In this document: positions 53,220 through 64,000 of the stretch, piece by piece
Position numbering within the stretch: the stretch's first letter is position 1
How the letters are laid out: each line of letters begins with the position of its first letter
DNA from: Armigeres subalbatus
Lineage: Eukaryota > Arthropoda > Insecta > Diptera > Culicidae
Length of the DNA: 64,000 bases
Direction of reading: 5' to 3'
Assembly (NCBI RefSeq): GCF_024139115.2
Contig: NC_085141.1
Span: forward strand, 218,277,783 to 218,341,782
Program-made: the position numbers and the translations under genes
The notes under the pieces: generated by a model
Seen by the model: only the letters and a program-made list of their open reading frames with translations
Told to the model about the DNA's origin: nothing
The model's database searches: none

Positions 53220-55940
53220 ACCACTGCGACGAAAAGGGACTTGCGATTGGAAAAGGTTCGTGGAACTAAAAATCTCTCAACTTTATCGGGAGCACACGCA
53301 TACTCGCCGATGTGGATTCGGCATCGTAGCATCGTAGGAGGTTTGTTGGAAGAGATCAATGGTACGGAAGATCAAAGTTGGAAGGTAAGATCAAAGTTGG
53401 AAGGTAAGATCAAAGTTGGAAGGTAATCATACCATCTACCAGAGCTGCGGCAACACACACGTTCTGGGAACAGCTTTCATAGTGATGGGCGATATGCAAA
53501 GGCGCGTGATCGGGCGGTAACCGATCAATGGAAGAATGTACAGGTTGAGGATCAATGGCCGGTTATTCAACTTCAGCATAATCAACGTCCATAGCCCGCA
53601 CTTCGGAAGTACTGATGATGATGAGGCGCATTCTACGTGCAGCTGGAACGTCTGTACAACAGCTGCCCAAGCCACGACGTCAAAATCATCATAGGAGATT
53701 TGAACGCTCAGGTTGGCCAAGAGGAGTTTAGACCGACTATTGGAAAGTTCAGCGCACGAAAACGGCCTACGACTATCTCGAGGCAGCGTTGCCGGAAGAG
53801 GGTGAGCTCGATGGGGCCCCTCTTGAGGACTGCTGGAATACAGTTAAAGCAGCCATCGACTACGCAGCGGAGAACAACGTCGGGTATATGGGTCGAAGTC
53901 GGCGGAACGATTGGTTCAACGAAGAGTGCAGACAGATTCTGGAGGAGAAGGACGCAGCGCTGGCGGTCGCGCAGCAGCAAGATACCTGACAGAACGTGGA
54001 ACGTTATAGACGGAAGCGGAGACAGCAGACCCGCCTTTTTCAGGAGAAGAAACGCCGCCTGGAAGAAGCGGAGTGCGAGGAGATGGAACAGCTGTGCCGT
54101 TCTCAAGAAAGTTCTATCAGAAGCTCAACGCATCCCGCAAAGGCTTCGTGCCGCGAGTCGAAATGTGCAGAGATAAAGATGAAAGCCCAAGCAACACAAG
54201 TCAAGTGAAATTAGTTGCAGCAACCCAATTGTGACTGAATCCGGTCACATATAAGTTACTGTGATCTTTGTGCAACATGTGTGCTGCTCGGGAACATCTT
54301 GACGGTCGAACGTTTGGTGATCGAAAGGTGGAAGCAGCACTACGAGGAACATTTGAATGGCGCTGAGAGTGCAGGCGGTGAAAGTCAAGGCAGCGGAGGA
54401 GATGACTACGTCAGTTCAGCGGGCGATGGAAGCCAACCAGCCCCCACCTTGAGGGAAGTTAAGGATGCCATCCAACAGCTAAAGACCAACAAAGCAGCTG
54501 GTAAGGGTGGTATCGGAGCTGAGCTCATCAAGATGGGCCCGGAAAAGCTAGCCACTTGCCTACACAAACTGATAGCCAGAATCTAGGAATCTGAACAGCT
54601 ACCGAAGGAGTGGAAGAAAGAGGTTATATGCCCCATCTGCAAGAAAGGCGACAAGCTGGAGTGTGGAAACTTTCGAGCGATCACCATCCTTAATGCCGCC
54701 TACAAAGCGATATCCCGGATCATCTTCCGACGCATGTCACCATTAATGAATGAGTTCGTGGCAAGTTATCAAGCCGGCTTCGTTGACGGCCGCTCGACAA
54801 CGGACCAGATATTTACCGAACGGCAAATCCTTCAAAAATGCCGTGAATACCAGGTCCCAACGCACCATCTGTTCGTTGATTTCAAGGCGGCATACGACAG
54901 TATAGACCGCGTAGAGCTATGGAAAATTATGGACGAGAGCAGCTTCCCTGGGAAGCTTACCAGACTGATCAAAGCAACGGTGGATGGTGTGCAAAACTGT
55001 GTGAAGATTTCGGGCGAACACTCCAGTTCGTTCGAATCGCGCCGGCGACTAAGACAAGGTGATGGACTTTCGTGCCTGTTGTTCAACATTGCGCTAGAAG
55101 GTGTCATGCGGAGAGCCGGGTGTAACAGCCGGGGTACGATTTTCAACAGATCCAGTCAATTTATTTGTTTCGCGGATGACATGAACATTGTCGGCTGAAC
55201 ATTTGAAAAGGTGGCAGAACTGTACAACCGCCTGAAACGTGAAGCAACAAAAGTTGGACTGGTGGTGAATGCGTCAAAGACAAAGCACAGGCTCGTGGGT
55301 GGAACCGAGCGCGACAAGGCCCGCCTGGGAAGCAGTGTTACGATAGACGGGGATACCTTCGAGGTAGTCCTTGGATCCTTGTTAACGGCTGATAACAATG
55401 TTAGTCGTGTAATACGAACGCGCATCATCTGTGGAAGTCGGGCCCACTACGGGCTCCAGAAGAAACTGCGGTCAAAAAAGATTCGCCATCGCACCAAATG
55501 TGTCATGTACAAGACGCTGATAAGACCGGTTCTCCTCTACGGACATGAAACATGGACAATGCTCGAGGAGGACTTCCAAGCACTCGGAGTATTTGAGAGA
55601 CGGGTGCCTAGGACCATCTTTGGCGATGTGCAAGAAGACGGTTTGTGGCGGCGAAGAATGAACCACGAGCTCGATCAGCTATACGGCGAGCCCAGTATCT
55701 AGAAGGTAGCTAAAGCCAGAAGGGGACGATGGGGAGGGCATGTTGCAAGAATGCCGGACAGCAACCCTGCAAAGATGGTGTTCGCTTCCGATCCAGCAGG
55801 TGCGAGACGGCGTGGCGGCGCAGCGAGCGAGGTAGACAGACCAGGTGCAAAACGACTTGGCGAGCGTGGGGCGCGTTCGAGGATGGAGAGATGCGGCCTC
55901 GAACCGTGTATTGTGGCGTCAAATTGTTGATTCAGTGTTA
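53220..55940 (+). pseudogene. RTE-like EN-RT polyprotein, broken
   Basis: The endonuclease is degraded: GAHAYSPMWIRHRSIVGGLL at 53295, then VQLERLYNSCPSHDVKIIIG and DLNAQVGQEE (catalytic GDLN) at 53635-53730. Linker DWFNEECRQILEEKDAALAV (53910-53970). RT: ERWKQHYEEHLNG, EVKDAIQQLKTNKAAGKGG, then GDKLECGNFRAITILNAAYK, motif A LFVDFKAAYDSIDRVELW (54870-54920), motif B RRLRQGDGLSCLLFNIALEG, motif C CFADDMNIVG ending in TGA at 55196-55198. Thumb and C terminus: LYGHETWTMLEEDFQALGVF, RRRMNHELDQLYGEPSI, then RGRWGGHVARMPDSNPAKMV in further frames. Stops or shifts at about 53300, 53760, 53986, 54584, 55196, 55700 and 55820. Confidence 0.85.
53369..53425. repeat. Perfect 19-bp tandem triplication
   Basis: AGATCAAAGTTGGAAGGTA occurs three times without mismatch, inside the endonuclease remnant of the RTE-like element. 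Probably replication slippage; its perfection suggests it is recent or was copied with a recent master. Confidence 0.95.
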
Positions 55941-56012
55941 TCTGTTTAGATGTAAACTAAATAACTGAATGAAAGTACTAAGTTATTCCGATAATCTAAG
56001 TTATTACGATAT

Positions 56013-59012
56013 CTGAGTGTCCACATGAGTGTTTTTTCGGCAAAATTAGCCTCTCAGGAGAAACGATAGGTAGGGATTTTGAAAACTGTTCAGGAGCATT
56101 TGAACTTAAGAACATATGGAGACGCATGGTACATTTGTGCGATGATTCATCTTGTGCCTAAACTTTTTACGTAAATTTCATCACATCCGTTTTATTAAAT
56201 AAATGAACAAGTGTGCAAGCATTTGTATGGAACTTATATTATAAAAAATCTGATCATAATTGCTTGTTGTGTTGTGTTGAACACGCTTTTGGTTAACATT
56301 TCGAATATTGCGATTAATAAATCAATAGAATCATGATTTCAAACAGCTGGTTCTCAGGCGTCTTCAAAGTGATTTATAGAATTCTTTCCTGGTTGTCTTA
56401 TTAATTTCATTCCAGTGGTTTGCAGGTTTTGTTATATTTCTAGGGAGCCATATTTTTGGATAGATCAGCTGGAGTACAGATGCTGTGATTTAAAAAAAAT
56501 AGAAATTTTTTTTTTACCAAATTCAATATGAATAAAATTTACCTGCAAGCCCCTAAAGCCCTTGCGTATTATGTGCAGCCCAAATTAGTTTGATGCAGAT
56601 GGTTCTCCAAATTGTTCCAGAATTCCGATCAATTGGTTCACCTGGTTAACTAACTCTGGTATCAAGCCAAAATCAATTCAACAAATCAAGTGACGTACTT
56701 TATAATAATTCAAAAATCACTATAATAAAGATTAAAAAAATCAACATATTCAAAGAAATTCCTAGATCCCTTGCATACTATATGCTGTTAAAGTTAGTTT
56801 AATCCAGAGTCCAGACGTTTTAGGTTCTTGAAATTATTCTGGAATTCATATCCATTGGTCTACAAGGTCAACAACTTTTGATATCCAACCGAAAGCAACC
56901 CAGCATGCCTAACAAACAGTGTTGGGAAAGGTACAGTAAACAACTATGGTTATCTGAATATTTACATTTTATTCGATTAAATTTCGTGCTACGTAACATC
57001 GAGACAATATGCCAAAAAATGTACGGTAACATTGTGACACTATTTTTCTCCATCCGCGGAATGTTTGTTTGTTGCTGCATGACAGTCTCGCGTCGTTCGT
57101 CCACACAGCATTTCTCTAGCTCGTGTGTAGCGCCGATTTCAATTTGATACCCGGCGTAGTTGAGCTGCTAAACCAATTGATATGATCTGCATCAAACTAA
57201 TTTGGACTGCACATAATAAGCAAAGGCCTCTAGGGACTTGTTTCGACATGCTGGGTTGATTCCGATTGGATACCAGGCGTAGTTCATATTTTAGACCAAT
57301 TGATATAAACTTCAGAACAATGTGGACCACCTCAACCATCTGAAACAAACCAATTTGAACCGCGCATAATACAAAAGGACTCAAGGGACTTGGATGGACA
57401 TGCTGGGTTGATTTCGATTGGATACCAGAAGGTGTTGACCTTGTAAACCAAATGATTTGAACTCCAGATCAATGTGGAGAACCTAGAATATCTGCATCTA
57501 ACTAATTTGGGCCGCACATAATACGCAAGGGCTTTAGGGGCTTATAGGGACAAGTTGGGTTGATTTTCCATTATGAAATTTTTGTCTGAATTGGTAAATT
57601 TTACTCATATTGAATTTGGTAAACCGAAATTTTCTATATTTTACATGACAGCATCTGTACTCCAGCTGATCTATGAATACGGTTCCCTACAAACATAACA
57701 AACTAGCAAACTACAGGAAGCTAGATGAGGTAAATAAGACAACCGTGAAAGCATTGTAAACATCGCTTAGGGAACTGCGGGTTGAAATCATGATTCTAAT
57801 GATTTCATGTTAACCAAGAACATTTCCAGCATGCAATAAGGTTCAGGTTTCCCATAATGCATGTTCCATACAAATGCCTGCACACTAGTTTACTTATTTG
57901 ATAAAATGGATGTCATGGCATTTGCATAAAAAATTAGTCACAAGCAGGGCTGACAATAGTCATCGTCATAGCACGAAATGCCACAGTAGCGACGAGTTGC
58001 ATTGTCTTCATTGCTACTCTACACATCGTCAATGACGCGCACGACGTTAGCTTTCGTCGTGTAGCCAAATCGTCATGACCAGGGATTGAATCCTAAAGAG
58101 AATGAGCAAGTCTCTCACTTATCATCTCTGTATACATATACGATATGTAGCATCCCGCGAGAGACTTTTTTTTTCGCAAGTTGTCATGATAGAGAACTGA
58201 TTCGGGAGGATATACTCCATGGTAAACTTATTTTAGAAAGCTCCAAATGCGGGAAGCACTGGCTCTGATGATGCATTTCAACTTGTTCTACACAGCCAAC
58301 ACGAAATGAGTGAAAATAAAGCGAGAATCATCATTTTTCTGTGGGGACTGCCTATCCGATTCTGTTTTTTCGCAATTGTATACAAGTTTGATAAATTTGT
58401 TATCATGGCTTGTTATGATTCGGAACAGTGTTTGCCTCTCTTTTATCGTTGTTCGTTATCTATTGAGAGCGATTTCTGCATCATCGGAGAACGAAGACTT
58501 CATTCCGTCATTCTTCAAGCGGCAGCTGCCATGCGAAGATTTTTATTAATCCTTTGTAATAATGAATTTGAAGTAACGTATGAAAGCGTTATGAATGTTA
58601 TCGATACATTTATGTTACCAAGGTTCTAACTATTTCTTTATTTGAGACGCCATTATGTTTTTAACCAGTCGTCTATAATGAAGTGCAATCCAATGTGTGA
58701 AGAAGTAACGACGAAAATCGTCATAACTTTTGACTGCGCGACTATCTTCGTGGTGCGCATGCGGCGTGAAGAAAACGAATAGGTGTTGCGTCGTGCAATG
58801 TTACGACGAAGACTATATTTCTTTCGCTTTCTTCATACGACGAAAATGACTATTGTCAGCCCTGGTCACAAGTATAATCAACACTCAAATGTACCATGCG
58901 TCTCCATATGCTTTTATGCTAATACACTTCTGAACAGTTTTCGAAATCCCTACCTATCGTTTCCCCTGGGAGACAAATGTTGGCCTGAAAGCACTAGTGG
59001 GGACATTCAGAA
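56013..59012. mobile_element. Foldback element with ~0.9-kb inverted arms
   Basis: Left arm from about 56013 (TCTGAGTGTCCAC; GAAACGATAGGTAGGGAT at 56061) and right arm ending about 59012 (ATCCCTACCTATCGTTTCCC at 58947) are inverted copies. The match continues inward through TAGATCAGCTGGAGTACAGA (56461) and its complement at about 57657. Inner parts are made of a tandem unit of about 130-150 bp (GACATGCTGGGTTGATT, TTGGATACCAG, CAATGTGGA, CTAATTTGG) in opposite orientation on the two sides (56560-56900 and 57130-57570). The centre, about 56920-57130, is unique. A hAT element interrupts the right arm. No supported coding. The build resembles Foldback/Galileo-type elements. Confidence 0.75.
57945..58864. 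mobile_element. hAT element derivative (920 bp) in foldback arm
   Basis: Inverted ends CAGGGCTGACAATAGTCAT at both sides and a perfect 8-bp TSD GTCACAAG (57937-57944, 58865-58872). Subterminal GACGA and TCGTC repeats are frequent near both ends. Internal open frames (58306-58629 and others) lack transposase motifs, so it is non-autonomous. Confidence 0.9.
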
Positions 59013-60324
59013 CTCGTATTATCTCATCTGAATATGCAATCATGCAGCCGTCAAGGCGATGAACCCTTTTCTACTTTGTGACCTAATAATCTTGAAATTT
59101 TCACATTCAAACAACAAACGCCAGTAACCACTCGATTGCAGAGGTCGAGAACAACAAAGGCAACACATGAGCATCGCGAATACCACCTTTTTTTTCTAAT
59201 TTAGCCGTCCAGTTTTATCATCATGGTAAAGGGCGTTAGTTTCAAAGGTATGATTGTTTGCCAAGGTCTTTTATCAATCTAGCAGCTAATGGATTTTGAC
59301 CTTTTGATTTTTTCACATCTTTGCCTCCAGACTATCCTATTTTTATCTTCGAATTCCTTCATTGTTTTTACTGATGTATTTGCCTGCGTTAATTGATTCC
59401 GTGTTTTCTGCATGAACTATTTCTTTTTCTTGTAGACAGTGTTGTTGAAGGAAACTATATTCTCTTTCACTCGTTAATGCGACAGAATTGACGGCAATTT
59501 ATATTCGACTAAACATAACACAATTGAAACTTGATTCATACCAAAATAAACGTATTATTTACGAAGCCAATTATTCGACATCCTCGAGCCTCCAGTTGCC
59601 CGAACAACGATTAACGATAGAAAACAAAGTAATTTCCCCATTTGCTTGGGGACACTGACTGTTTGTTCGCTTGCACTAATTGGTGAGCTTCCAAGGTTTC
59701 CAAGGAAATTTCCTTCCCCAATCAAAGACCGGTACACGTGCTGAAAAAGTGTGTTTCATCGTGTTATTTTCCGTTGAAGTGTGGGATGTACTATCGAATG
59801 TTGCTTTCCAAGAAACGAAGTCTGGGATTGTTTTGCTTCGACGTAGCCTTCCTACTTCGTTACAAACTTGTGAAGCACTGTTACTGACTGTTGCCCACCT
59901 CATATGCAAATTAGGAAGCGCTTATTTTACACATTTGTTTATACTCATTGAAAAATTGTCTGCCAAAAGTAGGGTATCCAATAATAGTTTGAAAAAAAGC
60001 TTTCTTTCTCATTTGATTACTGTTGGTTAGATTACAGATACAAATTTGATTCATTCACACGAGACGAGCCAGCCCAGGGCTGAAAGTCTCGCTAGCATAG
60101 ACAAAAAAAAAAGCTTTCTACAGAATTCCCTCATGTGTTCTATTTCATTTGGATCGTTGGAAAATGATAGCTCTGACGTGGTTATTTCAGCGTAAAGTAC
60201 TTTATGAACCCTCTCAAACACAATTGAGATTATTGAGGATTGGATTGCTAGTAACTATATTTTAATTTGTTTTACAATTTTACATAGGACTAGCTTTTAA
60301 GTAACTTTATTTCAAAGATTTTAT
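59013..60324. other. Intergenic, no gene recognised
   Basis: Mixed sequence. Frames at 59680-60030 (+) and 59676-59909 (-) show no motif. At 60059-60090 there is a hairpin-prone CGAGACGAGCCAGCCC-AGGGCTGAAAGTCTCG followed by an A-run, which may be the 3' tail of a short retroelement. Confidence 0.4.
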
Positions 60325-60479
60325 CTCGCTTAACTTTTCAAAAGGACCTAAGTAACGTTTTTTCTATGAATTGATTTGAATAATGCAATCAATAGCTTTC
60401 ATGTTGTTCTGTTGATTGCGCTATTCAAATTAATTCATGAAAAAAATGTTACTTAGGTCCTTTTGAAAAGTTAAGCGAG
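60325..60479. mobile_element. 155-bp palindromic MITE
   Basis: Left CTCGCTTAACTTTTCAAAAG with GACCTAAGTAAC; right end the exact complement (GTTACTTAGGTC with CTTTTGAAAAGTTAAGCGAG). Inner arms pair less well around TGCAATCAATAG/CTGTTGATTGCG. The TSD may be as short as TA or TTA and is unclear. Confidence 0.82.
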
Positions 60480-60884
60480 TTATGATGTTTATGAAGCTAA
60501 AACGCTTCAAGGATCTTATAACGTCGTCTAACAAATTTTGGTTCTAAACACAAAGTGTAGGACACAAGAACGTAATTACAAAATTTTCACGAAGAGTAAT
60601 ATCCCGTCTGACCAACTTATACGATCATTGATTTTTTTCAGGTTCATGAAAATTTCGAATTGGAAAAAGCTTTTGGAAAAAGCTATAAATAAATAATTCT
60701 CACAATAACTAAATTACATTTCTCAACACTGCTCAAATCCAGAATATTCGAGTGATGAAAGAAAATCAATTGACGCTATAAAGAAAACTCCTTGAAAGTA
60801 CATTTCTATACATTTGTCGATACATTTACGATGAAGCTTATATAAAAGCAAATTTTCTAGAGGAAGTTTTGTCGGAATTTTCTG
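60480..60884. other. Intergenic, no gene recognised
   Basis: AT-rich sequence between the palindromic MITE and the next degenerate repeat tract. AAAAAGCTTTTGGAAAAAGCT near 60663 is a small local duplication. Nothing else seen. Confidence 0.4.
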
Positions 60885-61350
60885 TTGAAATGCTATGAAG
60901 AAGTTTCAAAGATATTCATAAGAAATCTCCTGAGAAGCTCCTGAGTGAATTCCCGGAGAAATTCCATGAGGGAGTCTGGGAAGGTGTTTCTGGGTAAATT
61001 CCTGGACCTGGATTCTCGGAGGAATCTGAAAGAATTTTCCTTAGAATTATCAAAAGACCTGATAAAATTTTCGAAAGAATCCTGAGGCTTTTTTACGGAG
61101 AGTTTTTGATTTTTTTGGGATGGCATTCCAAAGGAATTTCAGGAGAAATTTCTTGAAAATCTTTTGAAACATTCCTAGAGAAAATTCTAAAGGGTTTCAT
61201 TAAGGAGGTATTTCTGAAAGTATTGCTGGAGGAATTTTCCAAAGGAATTCTTGGAGGATATTCGGATAAACTCCTGTTTTTTTTTGGAAGAAGTTTCGGA
61301 GTTATTAACGGAAGAATTGCTAGAGATTTTTTGGAAGAAGTCCATTAACA
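60885..61350. repeat. Degenerate 15-nt repeat tract, opposite sense
   Basis: Phrases such as GGAGAAATTCCATGAG, CCTGAGAAGCTCCTGAG and GGAGGAATTTTCCAAAGGAA recur at about 15-nt spacing; these are the complement-sense version of the tract at 34083-35400. Frames across it are Glu/Phe/Leu-rich by-products. Confidence 0.75.
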
Positions 61351-62091
61351 AATTCGCAAATTAATAACTTGACCAATTATCCCAAAAATATATAAATCAA
61401 ATCTCGCGGGATTTTTGAAAACGTCGTAAGTCCAAAAGAGAGGCTTCCTTTATTTACTTTCTCTTTCGATTATTACAAAGCCATACTAACATTTACATTG
61501 GATTTCCAGTAATGATCTGAAGAAAATAGCTTTGTCTAGTGTGCTTAGGTGAAAATATTGCAACAAATTTTAAACTAGCCTAGATATTATCAAAAGAGAG
61601 CGTAATGAAAGAGAGTCTCTCATTTGGACCTACGACGTTTTCAGAAATCACGCGAGAAATATTCTTTATATTTTATTCTTTTACAAAATACATTGCTTTG
61701 AGATCTAACTTCATCAAAAATCAGAGACGGTTCATGAATGTATTAATATCGTTATTTCAGTTAGTTGTAGATGCGTTCGTCTTTGAAACGTATATCAACG
61801 ATTCATGGTGATTCATATCATTATTCTTTTTCAGAAATGATTTAGTGTAATTAAATATCGACTAAATTATTTCCTTTTGCATAAATAACTTTGATAGAGT
61901 TTGTCGATGATTGGTCAATAATAATAAATAATCAGCTATGGGCCATTTTAGGAAGCAAATTCGGTTAGCTGATCAAAATTGTATTATTAACTAATAGGAC
62001 GCCTAAATCTTTTGTTTCGCATTTTCTCAACTGTCTCTCATTTGACAAATAGAAAGTAATTTTGGTTTTACAAAAAAGGATTATATTCCTT
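61351..62091. other. Intergenic, no gene recognised
   Basis: AT-rich; the frame at 61605-61811 has no supporting features. Confidence 0.4.
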
Positions 62092-62160
62092 CCAAGGGCG
62101 TAGCCAAGGGGGGCAGGGGGGTCGTCGCCCCCCCCCCCCTCTAAATTGGGGGAAATTGAA
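62092..62160. mobile_element. hAT-like MITE end, C/G-homopolymer rich (partial)
   Basis: CCAAGGGCGTAGCCAAGGGG followed by GGCAGGGGGGTCGTCGCC and a 14-C run resembles one terminus of a hAT MITE of the same style as 2416-2560. No matching right end or TSD was found, so it is a fragment or a misread. Confidence 0.4.
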
Positions 62161-62289
62161 CGGGTACTCCAATGAATTCCCCCAAACATGGGCACTTTAC
62201 GATCCAATCATATCCAGAAATAGGGTTGAAATTCAAAAGATTCCCAAAAACACATTAGGGTTTCAAGGACCCATAATATATGAAAGTTC

Positions 62290-64000
62290 AAAACAACTCG
62301 GGCTCAGGAATTCTCCTTGAAATCCTTCTAAAAGCTCCCCTGGGAACTTCTGAATTCCTCCGGAAAGTTATCCACAAATTCCTCTGAAAATCGTTCGAAA
62401 ATCCTTTTCATGTAATTGTAATTCCTCTTTATCTAGAAACCCCCCACTAAATTTTTTTTAGGAAATTCACGAGGAAATTCCTTGAAGATTTCTTTTCTCC
62501 TCTCCAAGATTTACTTCTGGATATTTCTTCGGCTATTCTTTCTTCAGGAAGAATCCCGGATTTCCTTCAGGCATGCATTCGAGAGTTCCGTCAAGAATAC
62601 ATACGGAATTTCTTCCAAAAATTCTACCAGAAGTTTCTTCAAAAATTAATGACGGAAACCCTCCGATTTAGCTCCATAATTTCTCTTGTAAATCTATAAG
62701 AAATTCCTTCGGAAATTCTTCTATGAACTTCTCCGGGCATTCCTCTAGGAGCTTTTCCTTTAATTCCTCCGGGATTACTTCCAGGAAATTTTCCGGGAAT
62801 ACCTCCAAACATTCAATAGCGAAATCATCTAGCATTCCAATCTGGAATTCTTTTCGCAATTACTTCAGAATATCCTTCAAGAAATCCTCTAGAAATATCT
62901 TCATGAATTTCTCCTGGAATTCGTCCAAGTATTTCCCCAGAAATTCTTACAGGTATTTTTTCGGGAGTTTCTTCAGGTACTTCTCCAGGAATTTCTTCAG
63001 GAATTTCTCCGGGAGATTTTCCGCGGAAGTGTACTAGAATTCCTTCCGGACTTCAATCGGAATTTACTCGGATATCTGCCAAGAGTTCTTCCAGAAATTT
63101 CTTCGAAACAATCCGCAGGGTTTTTTTCAGCAATTCATCTGGGAATACTTTCAGGATTTCATCTGGGAATTTCTGCTTTAATCCCTTCTGGTATTTTTCT
63201 GGGAATTCCTTCAGATATTTTCTCGGAAATTCCTTTAGGAACTTCTCTAGAAATTATTTCAGGACTTCCATGAGGGAATTCCTCCGGAAGTGCTTGTGGG
63301 AGTTCCTCCGGGAGTTCTTCCAGGAGTTTTTCCAAGAAATTCTCCGGTAATATCTCCAGGAACTTTTCAGGGAATTCCTGGACGATATTTGGCAGGAATT
63401 TCACGGGAAATGGGATTTTGGAGGTTCCTTCAGAAATATTTTTTCTCTTCCTCTAGGGTATTCCACCGGATGTTCCTCAGAAGTTCCACCAGTAGTTCAT
63501 TCGGGAATTCAATCAGGCTTTCTTCCAGGAATTCATTTAGCATTTCTTTAGGCATTTATCTACAAATTCCTCCAGAAGTTCCTCGGAGAATTTCTCTGGG
63601 AGTTCTTACGGGAATTCCTCCAGGAGGTTCTTTTAAGAATTCTTCCAGGAGTTCCTCCTGGAATTCTCACGGAAGTTCCTTTGGGAGTTTATCCTAGAAT
63701 TCTTACGAGAGTTCCTCCAGGATTTCCTCCGGAAATTCTTCCTGTAGTTTTTCAATAAATTCCTCCAGAAGTTCCACTGGCAGTTCCTCCGAGAATTCCT
63801 CTGATAATTTCTCCGGAAATTCCTATAGAAAATCCCCAGGGAGTTCCTCCGGAAATTACTCTGGGAGTACCTTTTCAGAGAAACACCCGGAGAAACTGCC
63901 GGTGAAACTTCCGGAGGGATTCTCGTAGAAACTGCTGGTGGATCTCCCGGAAGAATTCCCGAAGGAACTGCCGGAGAAGCTCCCGTAAGAACTCCCGAAA
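62290..64000. repeat. Degenerate 15-nt repeat tract running off the window
   Basis: At least 1.7 kb of TTCCTCCAGGAATTC / TTCCGGAAATTCCTC-type units, densest and most regular from about 62900 to the end, switching to the complementary sense near 63870 (GGAGAAACTGCCGG). Unit spacing is mostly 12 or 15 nt. Open frames on both strands through the block are artefacts of the repeat. Confidence 0.85.

Larger units (their letters stand above)
52770..55975 (+). mobile_element. RTE-like LINE, near full length (copy E)
   Basis: Probable 5' UTR from about 52770 (GC-rich, CCCAGCAACTCC start region), then coding to about 55940 and a short AT tail TAACTAAATAACTGAATGA instead of poly(A). A simple-repeat-like 3' end and ~3.2-kb length suit the RTE clade. 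The exact 5' end and TSD were not found. It shares its 3' end with fragment D at 33130-33279. Confidence 0.7.

Noticed and set aside
58306..58629. 107-codon ORF
   Set aside because: Lies inside the non-autonomous hAT element 57945-58864 and has no transposase motif.
1..64000. CRISPR array, bacterial operon or integrated virus
   Set aside because: No regularly spaced identical repeats with unique spacers, no operon-like gene packing, and no viral protein motifs; repeats seen are eukaryotic transposons and degenerate tandem arrays.

Overview
The window looks like nuclear DNA of a culicine mosquito, most likely Aedes. Supporting signs are spliced insect odorant-receptor (OR) genes with short introns, a Juan-type Jockey-clade retrotransposon, a Feilai-type tRNA-derived SINE, R1-, I-, L1- and RTE-like LINE debris, many small inverted-repeat elements, and long tracts of a degenerate 15-nt repeat resembling tracts I recall from Aedes assemblies. 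Species cannot be fixed from the sequence alone. There is no bacterial operon, CRISPR array or rRNA. Family names for transposable elements rest on protein motifs and termini read by eye.

The host genes are three ORs. OR1 (+, 143-1121) keeps only its last three exons because its 5' part lies off the left edge. OR2 (-, 19155-17788, four exons, about 395 residues) and OR3 (+, 49079-50573, five exons, about 396 residues) are both intact as read. They share exon boundaries in the C-terminal half, but each has private intron presence or absence, including loss of the last intron in OR2. A short secreted-type reading frame (1527-1919) follows OR1 and has had its end replaced by a transposon insertion.

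Nearly everything else is transposable-element sequence, much of it nested with readable target-site duplications (TSDs). 3-16 kb: debris of a minus-strand I-clade LINE, split by an R1-clade LINE (6150-9387, 12-bp TSD, itself carrying a hAT-like MITE) and by a SINE (12634-15754) that holds a 2.8-kb R1-clade copy lacking almost all of ORF2. 16-25 kb: RTE-like LINE fragments, one split by a solo LTR (16613-17209) and one by a MITE (21602-21784), on both sides of OR2. 25-40 kb: AT-rich, gene-free sequence with MITEs, a Helitron-like element, perfect foldbacks, a decayed transposon coding fragment and a hAT derivative. 40.5-47.6 kb: a full-length but frameshifted Juan element with an 11-bp TSD, split by a 5'-truncated L1-like LINE. 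48 kb: the second copy of the MITE family that also hit the 1.5-kb reading frame. 50.6-52.7 kb: an unusual block with two histone-type 3' stem-loops and a promoter-like segment but no histone coding. 52.8-56 kb: a near-complete RTE-like LINE. 56-59 kb: a long-armed foldback element split by a hAT element. 60-64 kb: degenerate 15-nt repeats running off the right edge.

The ORs are the only genes supported as functional. The coding remnants of the mobile elements are all broken by stops or frameshifts, so most are past copies rather than active ones.
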